The notes: a model not told the origin generated them from the letters alone. DNA of 64,000 nucleotides from Acinetobacter gerneri DSM 14967 = CIP 107464 = MTCC 9824 (GCF_000368565.1 NZ_KB849542.1:420770-484769); one strand, 5' to 3'. Shown: positions 36,298 to 47,157, numbered from the stretch's first letter. Made by a program: numbers and translations.

Positions 36298-38153
36298 TGA
36301 TCTGTGCGAAGTTCAAAGCCTTCACCTCGATCATCGCTTTTCTCCTTTTCCTTTGGATGACTCAGCTTTCCTAAATTAAGCTGGCTCACCGCATAAGAAC
36401 TTTGCAACTGAGCACTGATTTGTCCAGTCGTGTCATCAAATCTAAGCTGGTTATAACCACTCGCATTAATTTCTTGGCTTCTCACACCACTCAAATATCT
36501 GGTATCAGGTAACTTCCCTTTATCATCAAATTTACTCGGATAGCGTTCACTTTCATGAATTCGTCCAACCACGATAGGTCGATCTATATCTCCATCTATA
36601 TGATCCAATAAAACGAGTTCACCCACTCTAGGCAGGTAGCGAGAACCAAATCCTTTACCTGCAAAATTTGTTAAAACTTCTACCCATGCACTATCACGAT
36701 CCGTTTCACTACTTCCAGCATTACTTGCATGAACATTATCTTCACTGCGACTAAACAAATAACGAACTTTAATTCGAGACCATTCATCGACATAAACCGT
36801 CTCACCTTGTTCACCCGTAACTCTTGCATGCATTGGATGGGCTTTAGGGCGATCCAATATAGGATCATAAATAGGTAAAACAGGAACTTCACGACGTTGC
36901 AAATTTAAAATATTGCCCTGTCTCTCACCATTAAAACCAACTAGCTTGTCCAGCCAATTACTTTCCTCAACTAAACATTGACACTGATAATTGAGGTCTT
37001 TAGGTAAATTATTTTGATTAAAAAATTCTTTAGAAGTAATAATATATTCGTTATCAGCACCACGATGCTGATCAATTTGCGTATACCCCAAAAGCTCAAA
37101 CCAGCAACCGACCTCAGCATCACGTACTGTACTTTTTGCCACAAATACTTTGGCTAATTGATCTAACATCAAAGTTTGATTTTTTGCTAATTTTTCTAGA
37201 TGCAGGATATCAGCACGATCAGCGCCATCTTTTTGATTTAAGTCATTGATGCTGGCTGGTGTGATTGCATAAGATAATTCTAAACCTGAACCAAAATTTG
37301 AAATATTTTCACTATGTTGATGTTTAGACGTTTTTTGCGTTTGTTCTTGATCTATAAAATCGGATCGCCAGCGTTGTAAATGTACTTGTGTCGCCTGCAT
37401 CATTCTTTTCGCAGAGATCTGCGTAATACTATCGAATCTTTCCGTCGCATCACTACGATGAAACCGAATATTTTGCCTGCTGAGTTGATTCAAAAATTGA
37501 TTTTGATCAAATAAAGATAATTTTTTTGCCTGAATATCAGTACTAAAACTTGCTACAAATGCATGCTGTTCTTTCTGTATAAAATTCACAGAAATACGGG
37601 CTAATAATCTTTTTAAAAATTGAAAATCTGTTTCATTATATTGTGTGATTTGTGTCTTAATTTCATAATTTTCATTTAAGCCTCGCAAATCCAGTTGATT
37701 TGATGCGGCATAAACTCGACTCCTTTGACACCATTCCTTGTGTAGAATCTCAATTACTTCAATTTCATTCTTATTTAAAAATACACGGCTGTTCTTTCTA
37801 TGATTGAGTAAACTTAGTGGATCTTCTATGGTCAATAAATAACTGATTAAAGCACCATCAGAAGCTCCCTGCACTGCTTCAGTAATAATCCCAGTCGTCC
37901 TAAAAATGCGTCCATCATCGGTACGTTGATCAACAGCAATTTGACATGCGATAAAACGTTTCAGGGGAATAGTTGAGTCCGTTGAAAAACACAATAACTG
38001 TGCTCGCATGCTTTCATTGACAGCACTTCTCCCCGAAAAATGCTGCGCATACAATTTTTGATTGAGTTCTTTTGATGAAAATAAAGCTGACAATGGGCGT
38101 TTTTCAGCACTTAGACCAAACTTGTCTAATATCCCCAATAATTCATTTAACAT
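36261..38153 (-). pseudogene. vgrG: N-terminal part of frameshifted type VI secretion spike protein VgrG
   Basis: 630 residues carrying the gp27-like base (N-terminal about 400) and the gp5-like OB domain (RPIVVGRIHESERYPSKFDD near 520-540, then LPDTRYLSGVRSQEI). VgrG tips the T6SS tube and carries effectors into neighbours. The frame runs out after DQWGQSGQVLVYC, which replaces the conserved DQWGAIRAG; adding one G to the five-G run at 36291-36295 restores a single 912-residue protein with the next frame. As read, the spike would lack its DUF2345 extension and cargo-binding end. It could be true decay, a phase-variable tract or a sequencing error. Confidence 0.85.
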
Positions 38154-38344
38154 TATTAAAATTCTTTATCTTGTGTTTTATCATCAACACTATAATTATT
38201 TTTATTTTCAAATCATATGAATAGATTGATTTTTATAAAAATGATAAATATTTTTTCGTTAAATGTTATATTTCACAACAATAAAAAAGAAGAAAATTAA
38301 ATGATATTTCCAAATAATTTTCTTCTGATCTATCTCATAAAAAG

Positions 38345-39151
38345 TTAAATAAAATGGGCTAATTTTGCTTTAAGTAGTGCCACAGTTTCATCTGGATGTT
38401 CCAAAGGAAACATATGCCCACCATTAGTCACAGTGTATGGTATCCCAAATTTTTTCTTTGTAATTTGCGGAAATTTTTGTTTTAAAAATGGGCTTTGATC
38501 CCCGACGATCAGCTCCGTTGAGACTGGTGGCTTAGGCATAGGTAACCACCAATTTGCGGGACTTGTACGGAAAATTTCCACTTCATCATGCTTAGAAATT
38601 GTGAGTGTTACTCCACCATTCAGATGATCTTCAGTTAAAGCATGATCAATGTAGTCCTGATAACATTCATGATCAAAATCCTGATAAAACTTTTTACTCA
38701 GTAATAAATCGTGTGCTTGTTCACGTGAATCCCAATGATCTCTGCGTTTAGCACTCAATCCTGCAGGTGTTATTTTATCGATAAGTTTCGGTTTAAATAT
38801 CTTCGCCATTTGAAAAGCAAAAGAAGCTTTTCCTACAATCAATGGCGGATCCATCATGATTACTTTTTCAAATAATTCAGGACGTTGATACGATGCCATA
38901 AACGTTAAAACAGAACCTAATGAATGTCCAAGCCCTATAACTTTGCGACCTTCCGCCTGTCTTACAATACTATCAATCACTTGTTCGGTCAGTTCAGCCC
39001 AATTATTGCGAATCGGATAACGACGATCTGGACCGATCAAAGGTACTGAAATAATGTCAAATTCAGATGAAAGTTGCTCGAAAATTTTACGATAAACTTT
39101 TGAAGGTACGCCATTTGCATGTGCAAAATGAATAAGTGGTTTTTGCTTCAT
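38345..39151 (-). CDS. alpha/beta hydrolase
   Basis: Cytoplasmic serine hydrolase fold. HFAHANG after the first strand provides the oxyanion region, GLGHSLGSVL carries the nucleophile Ser, and NGGHMFPLEHPDE supplies the catalytic His. ATG 39151 (MKQKPLIHFAHANG) is preferred because GGA lies 4 bases upstream; TTG 39166 and ATG 39160 are possible. About 268 residues. Such enzymes hydrolyse esters or related bonds; the substrate is unknown. It stands alone between vgrG and the S49 peptidase gene. Confidence 0.82.
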   Translation of the reverse strand: MKQKPLIHFAHANGVPSKVYRKIFEQLSSEFDIISVPLIGPDRRYPIRNNWAELTEQVIDSIVRQAEGRKVIGLGHSLGSVLTFMASYQRPELFEKVIMMDPPLIVGKASFAFQMAKIFKPKLIDKITPAGLSAKRRDHWDSREQAHDLLLSKKFYQDFDHECYQDYIDHALTEDHLNGGVTLTISKHDEVEIFRTSPANWWLPMPKPPVSTELIVGDQSPFLKQKFPQITKKKFGIPYTVTNGGHMFPLEHPDETVALLKAKLAHFI

Positions 39152-39255
39152 CGATTCCATTTCCAATATGATCCATCTGAGTTTTAACAGACATAAAAAC
39201 TCAGTGAACTCTAATGTGTTTTATAAACTATTAGAGTTCAAAGTTTTAATGATAT

Positions 39256-40278
39256 TTACTGCAATTTTAGTGATTGTTGTGTTGCTACTTGTTTAGTCAT
39301 TGCTTCAGCAGCACTTTGACCCATTTCTGATCCTACACGACCCATCACAGAATCAAATGGACTTCTTTCAACTGTATAGTTCACAGTTTTACTCACTTTA
39401 AGCTCGCGTTTTAAAGTTTCGATATTGCCTGATTTATCTGCAATACCCAATTTAATCGCCTGCTCACCTGTCCAGAAAAGCCCTGAGAATATCGCAGGAT
39501 CTGTAGATTTTAAGCGTTTTCCACGACCTTGTTTTACTGCACTAATAAAGTGATCATGAACATTATCGAGTAAAGCCTGAATATGTGCGCGCTGTGCAGG
39601 ATCAATCGGCTTAGTCATGCTCAAGATATCTTTATTTGAACCTGATGTCATCGTACGATCTTCTACGCCAAGTTTTTGCGCCAATCCATTTACACCATAG
39701 TTTGGCATGATTACGCCAATCGAACCGACCAAACTCGAAGGATTTACCCAAATTTCATCAGCAGCTGAAGCGATATAATACGCACCTGAAGCCCCCATAT
39801 CTCCGATCACAGCATAGACTTTTTTATCCGGATGCTCTGATTTTAAATATCGAATCTCTTGCCAAATATCATCGGATTGTACTGGTGAACCACCAGGTGA
39901 GTTGATATTCAGCACAACTGCTCTTGCCGATTTAGCTTCAAAAGCACTTTTTAATGATTTAATCGTATCTGTACTATTTACATTTTGTTTGCCTGAATCA
40001 ATCGTACCGACTACGTTTACTACTGCTAAATGTGGTGAACTAGTCGATGTTTCAGCACTATCAGATGTGATCGTACATGCCTTAACAAGAAATATCAGAA
40101 CAAAAAGTACATAAATAAAAGTCAAAATTTTAAAAAAGATACTCCAACGACGACTTCGACGTTGCTCTTCAACAGAAGCCAGTACAGCCTTTTCTAAAAT
40201 TTGCCATTCTGGACCTGAAATTTCAGTTTTGTTTGGCTTTGTATTTTCATTTTGTGGTTTAGGTGGCCAGTCGGACAT
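39256..40278 (-). CDS. S49 family signal peptide peptidase (SppA-like)
   Basis: Inner-membrane serine protease that degrades cleaved signal peptides. One transmembrane helix lies near residues 49-68, followed by a ClpP-like catalytic domain with NINSPGGSPVQSDDI, the nucleophile region GDMGASGAYYIASAAD, SLVGSIGVI, and the GLFWTGEQAIKLGIADKSG segment near the dyad partner. Its single-domain size fits the short SppA type. ATG 40278 is chosen over 40311 because a TATAAT box lies immediately before 40311, so that codon would not be in a usable leader. Confidence 0.87.
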   Translation of the reverse strand: MSDWPPKPQNENTKPNKTEISGPEWQILEKAVLASVEEQRRSRRWSIFFKILTFIYVLFVLIFLVKACTITSDSAETSTSSPHLAVVNVVGTIDSGKQNVNSTDTIKSLKSAFEAKSARAVVLNINSPGGSPVQSDDIWQEIRYLKSEHPDKKVYAVIGDMGASGAYYIASAADEIWVNPSSLVGSIGVIMPNYGVNGLAQKLGVEDRTMTSGSNKDILSMTKPIDPAQRAHIQALLDNVHDHFISAVKQGRGKRLKSTDPAIFSGLFWTGEQAIKLGIADKSGNIETLKRELKVSKTVNYTVERSPFDSVMGRVGSEMGQSAAEAMTKQVATQQSLKLQ

Positions 40279-40417
40279 ATAAAGATAATCCAAAATATTA
40301 AAAATTCGCATCCATTATATACAAGGAATACGCAAAATCTGTCTAATCAAAATGATTTATCATATAATATTTCCCAAATCACTACATTTTTTGACTTTAG
40401 CCAAACAATTGAAAACG

Positions 40418-41419
40418 ATGACAGATAAACAAAACTCTATGACATTTGGGATTTTACAATTCTTTAGTCGCCTACCCATTCAAATTTCTCGTTTTTTTGC
40501 TCGAATGTTGGCTGGCTTAATTAACTTACTTCATTTTACAAAAACCTCTGAAACGATTAATTTCAATATTCAGGTTTGTCTGCCTGAATTATCAAAATCA
40601 GAACAGAAGCGTATAACTCGTGCAGCCATTCGTAATGAAATGCAGTCCTATCTCGAATTTTTTTGTATTTGGGGTTCAAGTAATGAAAAAAATATTTCAC
40701 GTATTCAGCATATAGAAGGTGAGCATTTCGCCCATGAAGCTTTGGCTGAAGGCAAAGGGTTAGTTTTAATTGTTCCGCATTTTGGCACTTGGGAAGTAAT
40801 GAATGCATGGTTTGCCAGTCACACTCAAATGACCATCATGTATAAACCGATTAAAAACCCTGATGCGGATCGATTTGTACGTGATGCACGTAGTCGTGAA
40901 AATGCCAAATTGGTTCCTACGGATGAATCAGGTGTCATGCAAATTTTTAAAGCACTTAAACGTGGTGGAACTACCGTTATCCTGCCAGATCATACGCCAC
41001 ATGTAGGTGGTGATATGGTTGACTATTTTGGTATTCCGCTGGCTTCTAGTAGCTTAAGTGCCAAATTGATTCAAAAAACCAAATGTAAAGCACTGTTATT
41101 ATATGCAATTCGTAATGAAAGTGATGGCTTCAATATGTTTATCGAGCCAATGGATGAACGTATTTATCAAGGTACAGCACAAGATGGTACGCGTGTGATT
41201 CATGAAACATTAGAAAAACTCATTCGTCGCTATCCTGAACATTATCACTGGAGTTATAAACGCTTTAAAGCCAATCCAGAATTGAACAATGTGTATAACA
41301 TTCCGAATGATCAAGCTATTGAAAAAATTGAACATATCCGTCAAGAAACATTAAAAGTTCATTTGGATAAAATCAATCAAAGCATAGATGAAATAGACCA
41401 AAATTCACAAAATGGTTAA
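40418..41419 (+). CDS. lipid A biosynthesis acyltransferase (LpxL/LpxM-like)
   Basis: Inner-membrane-associated transferase that adds a secondary acyl chain to lipid A or a similar lipid. The family motif H-x4-E is seen in PHFGTWEVMNAW, with the downstream conserved blocks YKPIKNPDADRFVRDARSR and ILPDHTPHVGGDMVDYFG. HWSYKRFKANPE near the C-terminus is also typical. The N-terminal hydrophobic/amphipathic segment serves as membrane anchor. The frame is open from 40352; ATG 40418 gives 333 residues and a usual length, though its ribosome site is weak. Whether it adds C12 or C14 is not readable. Confidence 0.83.
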   Translation: MTDKQNSMTFGILQFFSRLPIQISRFFARMLAGLINLLHFTKTSETINFNIQVCLPELSKSEQKRITRAAIRNEMQSYLEFFCIWGSSNEKNISRIQHIEGEHFAHEALAEGKGLVLIVPHFGTWEVMNAWFASHTQMTIMYKPIKNPDADRFVRDARSRENAKLVPTDESGVMQIFKALKRGGTTVILPDHTPHVGGDMVDYFGIPLASSSLSAKLIQKTKCKALLLYAIRNESDGFNMFIEPMDERIYQGTAQDGTRVIHETLEKLIRRYPEHYHWSYKRFKANPELNNVYNIPNDQAIEKIEHIRQETLKVHLDKINQSIDEIDQNSQNG

Positions 41420-41453
41420 GTCTTAAAAATTGTCTAAAGCTTAAGAGACAAGC

Positions 41454-43889
41454 TTATCTCTTTAACCATTTCAAAGTATCACGATATTTATATAGCTTCA
41501 TTTCACCGCGCCTTTCTTGAACAAAATGGATACTCCCTTGTTCAATGGTACTTATAAAAGGAATATTTAAGGCTTTGAGTCGCTCTATTACGATCGGCGT
41601 AGGATGATGATAACGATTATTATATCCTGCTGAGGCAATTGCGAGTTTGGGTTTGAGCTTTGCTAGAAAGTCATAAGAAGAACTGTGCTGACTGCCGTGA
41701 TGCCCTAAAACCAAAACATCAACTTTTAAATCGGGGTATTTTTCTAATATTTGATACTCTGAATCCCAACCTGCATCACCCATAATTAAAAAATTTTGAT
41801 AAACCTTGGCATCCAAAACTTGGATATACACCACACAAGAATTTTCATTTCGATCAATACTTGCATTGCTTAGGCTATTTTTATCTGGATGTAGAATCTC
41901 GATTTTGACCTGATCATATTGCCATTTTTGTCCTGCATAACAATATTTAAATTGTTCTGGAGAAAACTTATCTCGGTATTCACTTGAATATATTTCATTT
42001 ATTTTTATAGACTTAACCATCTTGTCAAATGCACCGCTATGATCTTGATCCAAATGAGACAGGATAAGTTGATCAATTTTTGAAATGCCTTGTCTCATCA
42101 GATAAGGCACTATGATTTGCTCACCTACACTAAATTTTTCTTCATCATAATAACCTCCCGTATCAATCATTATATTTTTCGAAGCAAGCTCTAAAAATAC
42201 TGCTTGCCCCTGCCCCACATCAAGTATGGTCATTTCAAAAGGATGCTGTTTTTTTACAGGTAAGAAAATCTGTAAAAAACACAATACAGCCCAAAATTTG
42301 GGTACAACACCTTTGGGTAAAAATAAAATGAATATTCCTATAAAAAAGCAAACAATTGTCCAGATATTGAAAGCAAACCATGTTAAATGTGCATGCGTAT
42401 ATTGATCGATATGATCTAAACCTGACATCAGGATACTGAGTGAAAAATCAACAAGATGAAAAGTAAAACTTGCCAATGAATCTGAGAAAAAACTCAACAT
42501 CGCTGCCACGATATCCACAGGTACAACGACTGCCCCAATCAATGGAATCGCAAATAAATTACTGATCGGAGCAACCCAAGAGACTTGTTTAAAGATCAAA
42601 ATCACCAAAGGCATCAAGGCAATGAATACTTTCCATTGTGATTCAATCAGGACTTTAGCTGCTGTATATATTTGATTTTTTACTGAAACTTGTTCTGTAA
42701 ATGATTTTTTCTGAATGGTCTGATAGATTCGCAGCAAGATGAAGCATGCCCCGTATGACAACCAAAATGCTGCAGATAGAATACTAAAAGGATCATACAG
42801 CAGTAAAAGACTCGCACTAATTAATAAGGTTTTCAGCGGTTGTATACTTTGTTTAGTCAGTAACAGAGTTGCTGTAATCAATACCGTCAATAAGGTACGG
42901 ATTGCAGGAATTTCAAAACCGACAAACGCTGTATAAATCCAAACAGCACAGCAAAATGGCAGTAAAATTAGATATTGTTTGGGAATTTTCAAATAAATTT
43001 GTGCATAAAAACGATTGATCATCGCGCTAAAAACCGCAATCACCAAACTGGCAAAAATCAGAACATGTGGACCTGAAATCGCCAGTAAATGCGAAATTCC
43101 AAGTCGCTTAAATTGATCTTGTTGCTTTTTACTCAGTAAACTTTCATCACCTGTGAGCAATGCCAACATGAGCCCTTGGTTTTGATATTTTCCAGCATTG
43201 ATCAATGTCCTAAAATCCAAGCGTTTTTGCTCGATGCCCAGTTTAAATTTCGATATCCAATGCTGTTGTTGTCGGATGAATTTACTATAATTCAGTTCAT
43301 TTTCATCTATTTCTATAATTTGATGGATGGTAAATGTCGCGGAGATATTTTCTTGTATAAACCATTTTTCCTGATCAAAAACTCCATCCACAGCATAACT
43401 ATGCGCAGGTTTTGCCTGCCCTTGTATCTGATAATAATGTCCTAATTTGAGTATTTGTGCTTGATTTTCATTGAGATATGCCAACCACTGTACGGGTTCC
43501 GCACCTTGATTTAAGACCCAAACTTTTTGCTTACTTTTGGTTGTGGATAGGTCAACATTTTCAATGCTATTGCTGATTTGGCTTATTTGATCGACATAGA
43601 TAATGGCATCAAGATCTTGAATGTGCGTGATCCGATTTGCCAAACGTATATCCAATGCCCGATCTGCATAGAGATGCCCCAAACTAAAACTTAAAGCAGA
43701 CAAAATCATTGCTATACACAATCTAAAGAAATGCTGTTTGATCGTTTTTATTTTTAGAAATAGTAATATCGCAACAAAACTAGTGCTGCAAATCAATAGC
43801 GGATGAATGCTTGTATCAAGCAAGGATATTTGACTTCCCATGCTTGAAATCCCCAAAATCCATCCAAACAGAATGAATAGAAAATACAT
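41454..43889 (-). CDS. comEC: DNA internalization competence protein ComEC/Rec2
   Basis: 811-residue inner-membrane channel for single-stranded DNA uptake in natural transformation. The N-terminal three helices and DUF4131/OB-like domain (about 1-210) precede the Competence domain (about 230-520; LALLTGDESLLSKKQQDQF and LGISHLLAISGPHVLIFA). A C-terminal metallo-beta-lactamase domain follows, with LSHLDQDHSGA as its metal-binding motif and LGHHGSQHSSS further on. All three modules are present and intact, so the strain should keep this part of the uptake machine. Start ATG 43889. Confidence 0.93.
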   Translation of the reverse strand: MYFLFILFGWILGISSMGSQISLLDTSIHPLLICSTSFVAILLFLKIKTIKQHFFRLCIAMILSALSFSLGHLYADRALDIRLANRITHIQDLDAIIYVDQISQISNSIENVDLSTTKSKQKVWVLNQGAEPVQWLAYLNENQAQILKLGHYYQIQGQAKPAHSYAVDGVFDQEKWFIQENISATFTIHQIIEIDENELNYSKFIRQQQHWISKFKLGIEQKRLDFRTLINAGKYQNQGLMLALLTGDESLLSKKQQDQFKRLGISHLLAISGPHVLIFASLVIAVFSAMINRFYAQIYLKIPKQYLILLPFCCAVWIYTAFVGFEIPAIRTLLTVLITATLLLTKQSIQPLKTLLISASLLLLYDPFSILSAAFWLSYGACFILLRIYQTIQKKSFTEQVSVKNQIYTAAKVLIESQWKVFIALMPLVILIFKQVSWVAPISNLFAIPLIGAVVVPVDIVAAMLSFFSDSLASFTFHLVDFSLSILMSGLDHIDQYTHAHLTWFAFNIWTIVCFFIGIFILFLPKGVVPKFWAVLCFLQIFLPVKKQHPFEMTILDVGQGQAVFLELASKNIMIDTGGYYDEEKFSVGEQIIVPYLMRQGISKIDQLILSHLDQDHSGAFDKMVKSIKINEIYSSEYRDKFSPEQFKYCYAGQKWQYDQVKIEILHPDKNSLSNASIDRNENSCVVYIQVLDAKVYQNFLIMGDAGWDSEYQILEKYPDLKVDVLVLGHHGSQHSSSYDFLAKLKPKLAIASAGYNNRYHHPTPIVIERLKALNIPFISTIEQGSIHFVQERRGEMKLYKYRDTLKWLKR

Positions 43890-43920
43890 AAGTTTATGAA
43901 ATAATATTTTATATAAAATT

Positions 43921-43942
43921 AAAGCCCAACTGAGTGGGCTTT
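43921..43942 (-). terminator. terminator after lolD
   Basis: AAAGCCCA pairs with TGGGCTTT around a 6-base loop, followed on the minus strand by a T-rich tract. Confidence 0.75.
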
Positions 43943-43976
43943 AACAATATGAATTTACGAATTTTTATTGGTCAAT

Positions 43977-44669
43977 CTAAACCCAAATCCCATCTTGCAT
44001 ATGCAAAATACGATCTGCTGATTTCGCCAACTGCTCATCATGTGTCACGATCAACATCGCCATATTCAGCTCATTTCTAAGCTCTGACAGCAACTCAAAG
44101 ATACCCACCGCAGTTTTACGATCCAGATTACCAGTGGGCTCATCTGCAAGCATTAATGCCGGCTTGGTCACGAGCGCACGCGCCAATGCTACACGTTGAC
44201 GCTCACCACCTGACAACTCACCAGGCTTATGGGTTAAACGATGTGACAGACCAACTCGCTCAAGCAAAGCCTCAGCTTGTTGTTTAACTTCGCTATATTG
44301 GCTTTCTTTGCGTAACATTATCGGCATAGCCACATTTTCAAGTGCTGTAAATTCTGGCAAAAGATGATGAAACTGGTAAACGAAACCGAGATATTGATTA
44401 CGTTTATAACCACGCTCAGTCTCATTTAAATTGTCAAAGCGCTGTCCATTTAAAAACACCATACCTTCTGTTGGGCGATCCAAACCACCCAATACATGCA
44501 GCAAAGTACTTTTACCTGAACCACTTGAACCAACGATTGAGACAAACTCACCAGCCGCGACTTTCAAAGATAAATCTTTGATCACATCGACAGAGTTTTT
44601 GCCTTCATTAAAGCTTTTTTGGATATTTTTTGCTTCGAGCACGATCTTGTTATTTGCAAAATTATTCAT
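43977..44669 (-). CDS. lolD: lipoprotein-releasing ABC transporter ATPase LolD
   Basis: ATPase of the system that extracts lipoproteins from the inner membrane for transfer to LolA. 230 residues. Walker A GSSGSGKSTLL is near 42-52, the Q-loop is in FVYQFHHLLPEFTALENV, the signature is LSGGERQRVALARAL and Walker B is LMLADEPTGNLD. The ATG overlaps the upstream permease gene by 8 bp, so the two are co-translated. Confidence 0.94.
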   Translation of the reverse strand: MNNFANNKIVLEAKNIQKSFNEGKNSVDVIKDLSLKVAAGEFVSIVGSSGSGKSTLLHVLGGLDRPTEGMVFLNGQRFDNLNETERGYKRNQYLGFVYQFHHLLPEFTALENVAMPIMLRKESQYSEVKQQAEALLERVGLSHRLTHKPGELSGGERQRVALARALVTKPALMLADEPTGNLDRKTAVGIFELLSELRNELNMAMLIVTHDEQLAKSADRILHMQDGIWV

Positions 44670-45897
44670 AACGTAGTGCCTCCGCAGGTTGGACTTTTGC
44701 TGCTCGACGTGCAGGATAAACTGTTGCCAAGAAGCTCAAGATTAATGAAGCAGAGACAATTTTGATCACATCTTCCCATCTGAGGTATGAAGGCAAATAG
44801 CGAACAAAATAAGCATCAAACAAATGCAAACCAAAAGTATCATTGAGCCATCCCATAAATCCTGAAATGGTCGTTGCAAATATAATACCCAAGATTGCGC
44901 CTGATACCGTTCCAATCACACCAATCACTGTCCCTTGTACCATAAAGATTTTGGTAATCGTGGCAGGCGATGCGCCCAAGGTACGTAAAATTGCAATATC
45001 TGCTTTTTTATCAGTGACAACCATGACCAATGAAGAGACGATATTGAAAGCAGCAACCAATACGATCAAGAATAAAAGCAAGCTAACCATTGCCTTTTCC
45101 ATCTTGATTGCATTGAACAAATTACCTTGCGTATATGTCCAATCTGTCGCATAAAAATCTGGTGGCAATGTTTTCACGATCTCTTGTGAAACATCTTTGG
45201 CAAGGAAAATATCATCCATTTTCATACGAATGCCTTGCGCACCAGCAGGTAAACGCAATAATGCAGATGCATCATTTAGCGCGATATACCCCATAGTCGA
45301 ATCGACTTCTGCGCCGATATCAAAGATCCCCACGATTTTAAATCGTTTAAAACGAGGCATCACCCCTGCAGGAGAAGCTGTTGCTTCTGGCAATACCAGC
45401 GTCACGCTGTCACCAAGTCCGAGTGCCAAGGCATCAGTCAATTGCTTACCCAGTACGATGCCGAATTCACCCTGTTTCAGGTTATCAATACTTCCAGCAG
45501 CCATATGGTCTTGAATGATCGAAACATTGCGTTCATATTTCGGATCAATACCATTGACCATCAAACCTGAAACCTGCCCTTGAGCAGTGATCATGCCTTG
45601 TAATTGAGTAAATGGTGCTACACCTGCAACATGAGGATGTTTCTTAATTTTTTCAGCCAGAACTGGCCAATCTGTCAAAATCTGATTTGAGGAAACCGTG
45701 GCTTGCGGAATCATCCCAAGGACACGATTTTTTAATTCACGATCAAAACCATTCATCACCGACATCACCGTAATCAATACAGCAACACCTAAAGTGAGTC
45801 CGATCATCGAAACTAATGCAATAAAAGAAATAAAGTGATTACTACGCCGCGCACGGGTATATCGTAACCCTATATACAGCGAGATTGGTTTAAACAT
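44662..45897 (-). CDS. lipoprotein-releasing ABC transporter permease (LolC/LolE type, single copy)
   Basis: Four-helix permease with a large periplasmic MacB-type domain between helices 1 and 2. MFKPISLYIGLRYTRARRSNHFISFIALVSMIG opens the protein in two parts, DKKADIAILRTLGASPATITKIF is the coupling region and LSFLATVYPARRAAKVQPAEALRYE closes it, both typical of LolC/E. ATG 45897 is chosen (411 residues); the open frame upstream to 45966 is not conserved-looking. Only one permease gene accompanies lolD, which fits the LolDF arrangement described for Acinetobacter, where one hybrid permease (LolF) forms a homodimer. Confidence 0.9.
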   Translation of the reverse strand: MFKPISLYIGLRYTRARRSNHFISFIALVSMIGLTLGVAVLITVMSVMNGFDRELKNRVLGMIPQATVSSNQILTDWPVLAEKIKKHPHVAGVAPFTQLQGMITAQGQVSGLMVNGIDPKYERNVSIIQDHMAAGSIDNLKQGEFGIVLGKQLTDALALGLGDSVTLVLPEATASPAGVMPRFKRFKIVGIFDIGAEVDSTMGYIALNDASALLRLPAGAQGIRMKMDDIFLAKDVSQEIVKTLPPDFYATDWTYTQGNLFNAIKMEKAMVSLLLFLIVLVAAFNIVSSLVMVVTDKKADIAILRTLGASPATITKIFMVQGTVIGVIGTVSGAILGIIFATTISGFMGWLNDTFGLHLFDAYFVRYLPSYLRWEDVIKIVSASLILSFLATVYPARRAAKVQPAEALRYE

Positions 45898-46192
45898 ACC
45901 ATCTAGTCCGAGGAGTTTGAATGGAAAGCACAGTGCACCGACGCAAAAGAAATTCAATTGAATCAATGTCTATGATTAAGAATTCGCTTGTAGCACATGC
46001 TCAAGCTGGCTCTTAACGATCCATAAATGATCTAAATTTTATTTTACCGCGCTATTTTCTACTAGTTGCTCGATGAGATCAAATTGAACTGGCATTTACA
46101 CACGAAAAAATACAATTTTATCCATAAGATCAACAAATTGCTCTAAGTATGTTCTTAAACAAAATGCATTAAAATAAAAAATGAGGCTTGGC

Positions 46193-47101
46193 TCACCGTT
46201 TCATCTTATGTTCAAGTTCTCGGCTTGATTTAAAATCTTTATAAAAATATAAAAATAAACCAAATAACAAGACACTTGCACCGACAAAAACCATCATCGA
46301 TGGATATTCATCATTGAGAATTGCCCCAAAAAACATAGCAAGTACAGGTGTCATGACAGTCGTTAATGACAATGTCGTCGCCTTGATATTTTGTACCAAT
46401 TTAAAATAACAGAACATAGCTAAAAGCGAAGCCATAAATACCGTATAAAGCAATGCAAACAAAGACTTGCCATTTGGCATATGTGTAGGAATATCTTGCC
46501 AAATGAAAGGAATAATACAAATCGCTGCAATGGTTGAGACTAAAATTGAACCCGTTGCCTGTGCCATAGGAACCACATCGGCATTAACTTTTTTAACCCA
46601 AAAAATAGACAATGCATAAGTAAACACACTCATCATCATCAATCCGATACCAATCGGATGCACATGCTGAGTCGAGCTACCATTAAAACAAATAATCGCT
46701 AAACCACTGACAGAAACCAACATTCCAAGCCATTGTAACTTTTGTAAATGTTGCTTAAATCCAAATCGTCCGATAAAACCTGCCATGATCGGTGCAAGAC
46801 CAAACATCAAAGCAATAATCCCAGAGCTCAAATAATGGGTCGCAGCGTAGGTAAAGATCTGTGATCCAATTAAGCTAAAAGAACCTGCAAAATAACTATG
46901 TAATGCAACTCGATCGGTTGGAAATTTGATTTTTAATACAATCAATAAAATCACTGCAATCGGTAATGCGATAAAAAAACGCAAAACCAATGCCCACATC
47001 ACGTGAATATCTTGAACACTCCACACAATAGCAAGTGGTGTAGTTGCCCAAATGAAAACCAATAAAGCATAGGTCGCCATAATATTGCGTTTTGAAGGCA
47101 T
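46193..47101 (-). CDS. EamA/DMT family transporter
   Basis: About 302 residues with ten hydrophobic helices in two EamA repeats (VFIWATTPLAIVWSV in helix 1 and MTPVLAMFFGAILNDEYPS near helix 9 are characteristic). DMT exporters move amino acids, metabolites or drugs; the substrate is not predictable. The frame starts at TTG 47116, but ATG 47101 (MPSKRN) is favoured by GAG spacing. Monocistronic. Confidence 0.83.
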   Translation of the reverse strand: MPSKRNIMATYALLVFIWATTPLAIVWSVQDIHVMWALVLRFFIALPIAVILLIVLKIKFPTDRVALHSYFAGSFSLIGSQIFTYAATHYLSSGIIALMFGLAPIMAGFIGRFGFKQHLQKLQWLGMLVSVSGLAIICFNGSSTQHVHPIGIGLMMMSVFTYALSIFWVKKVNADVVPMAQATGSILVSTIAAICIIPFIWQDIPTHMPNGKSLFALLYTVFMASLLAMFCYFKLVQNIKATTLSLTTVMTPVLAMFFGAILNDEYPSMMVFVGASVLLFGLFLYFYKDFKSSRELEHKMKR

Positions 47102-47157
47102 TTGAAGCTCACTCAATTCAAACTAAGAAAATCGATTGAAGAACATCGATCTCGGTA

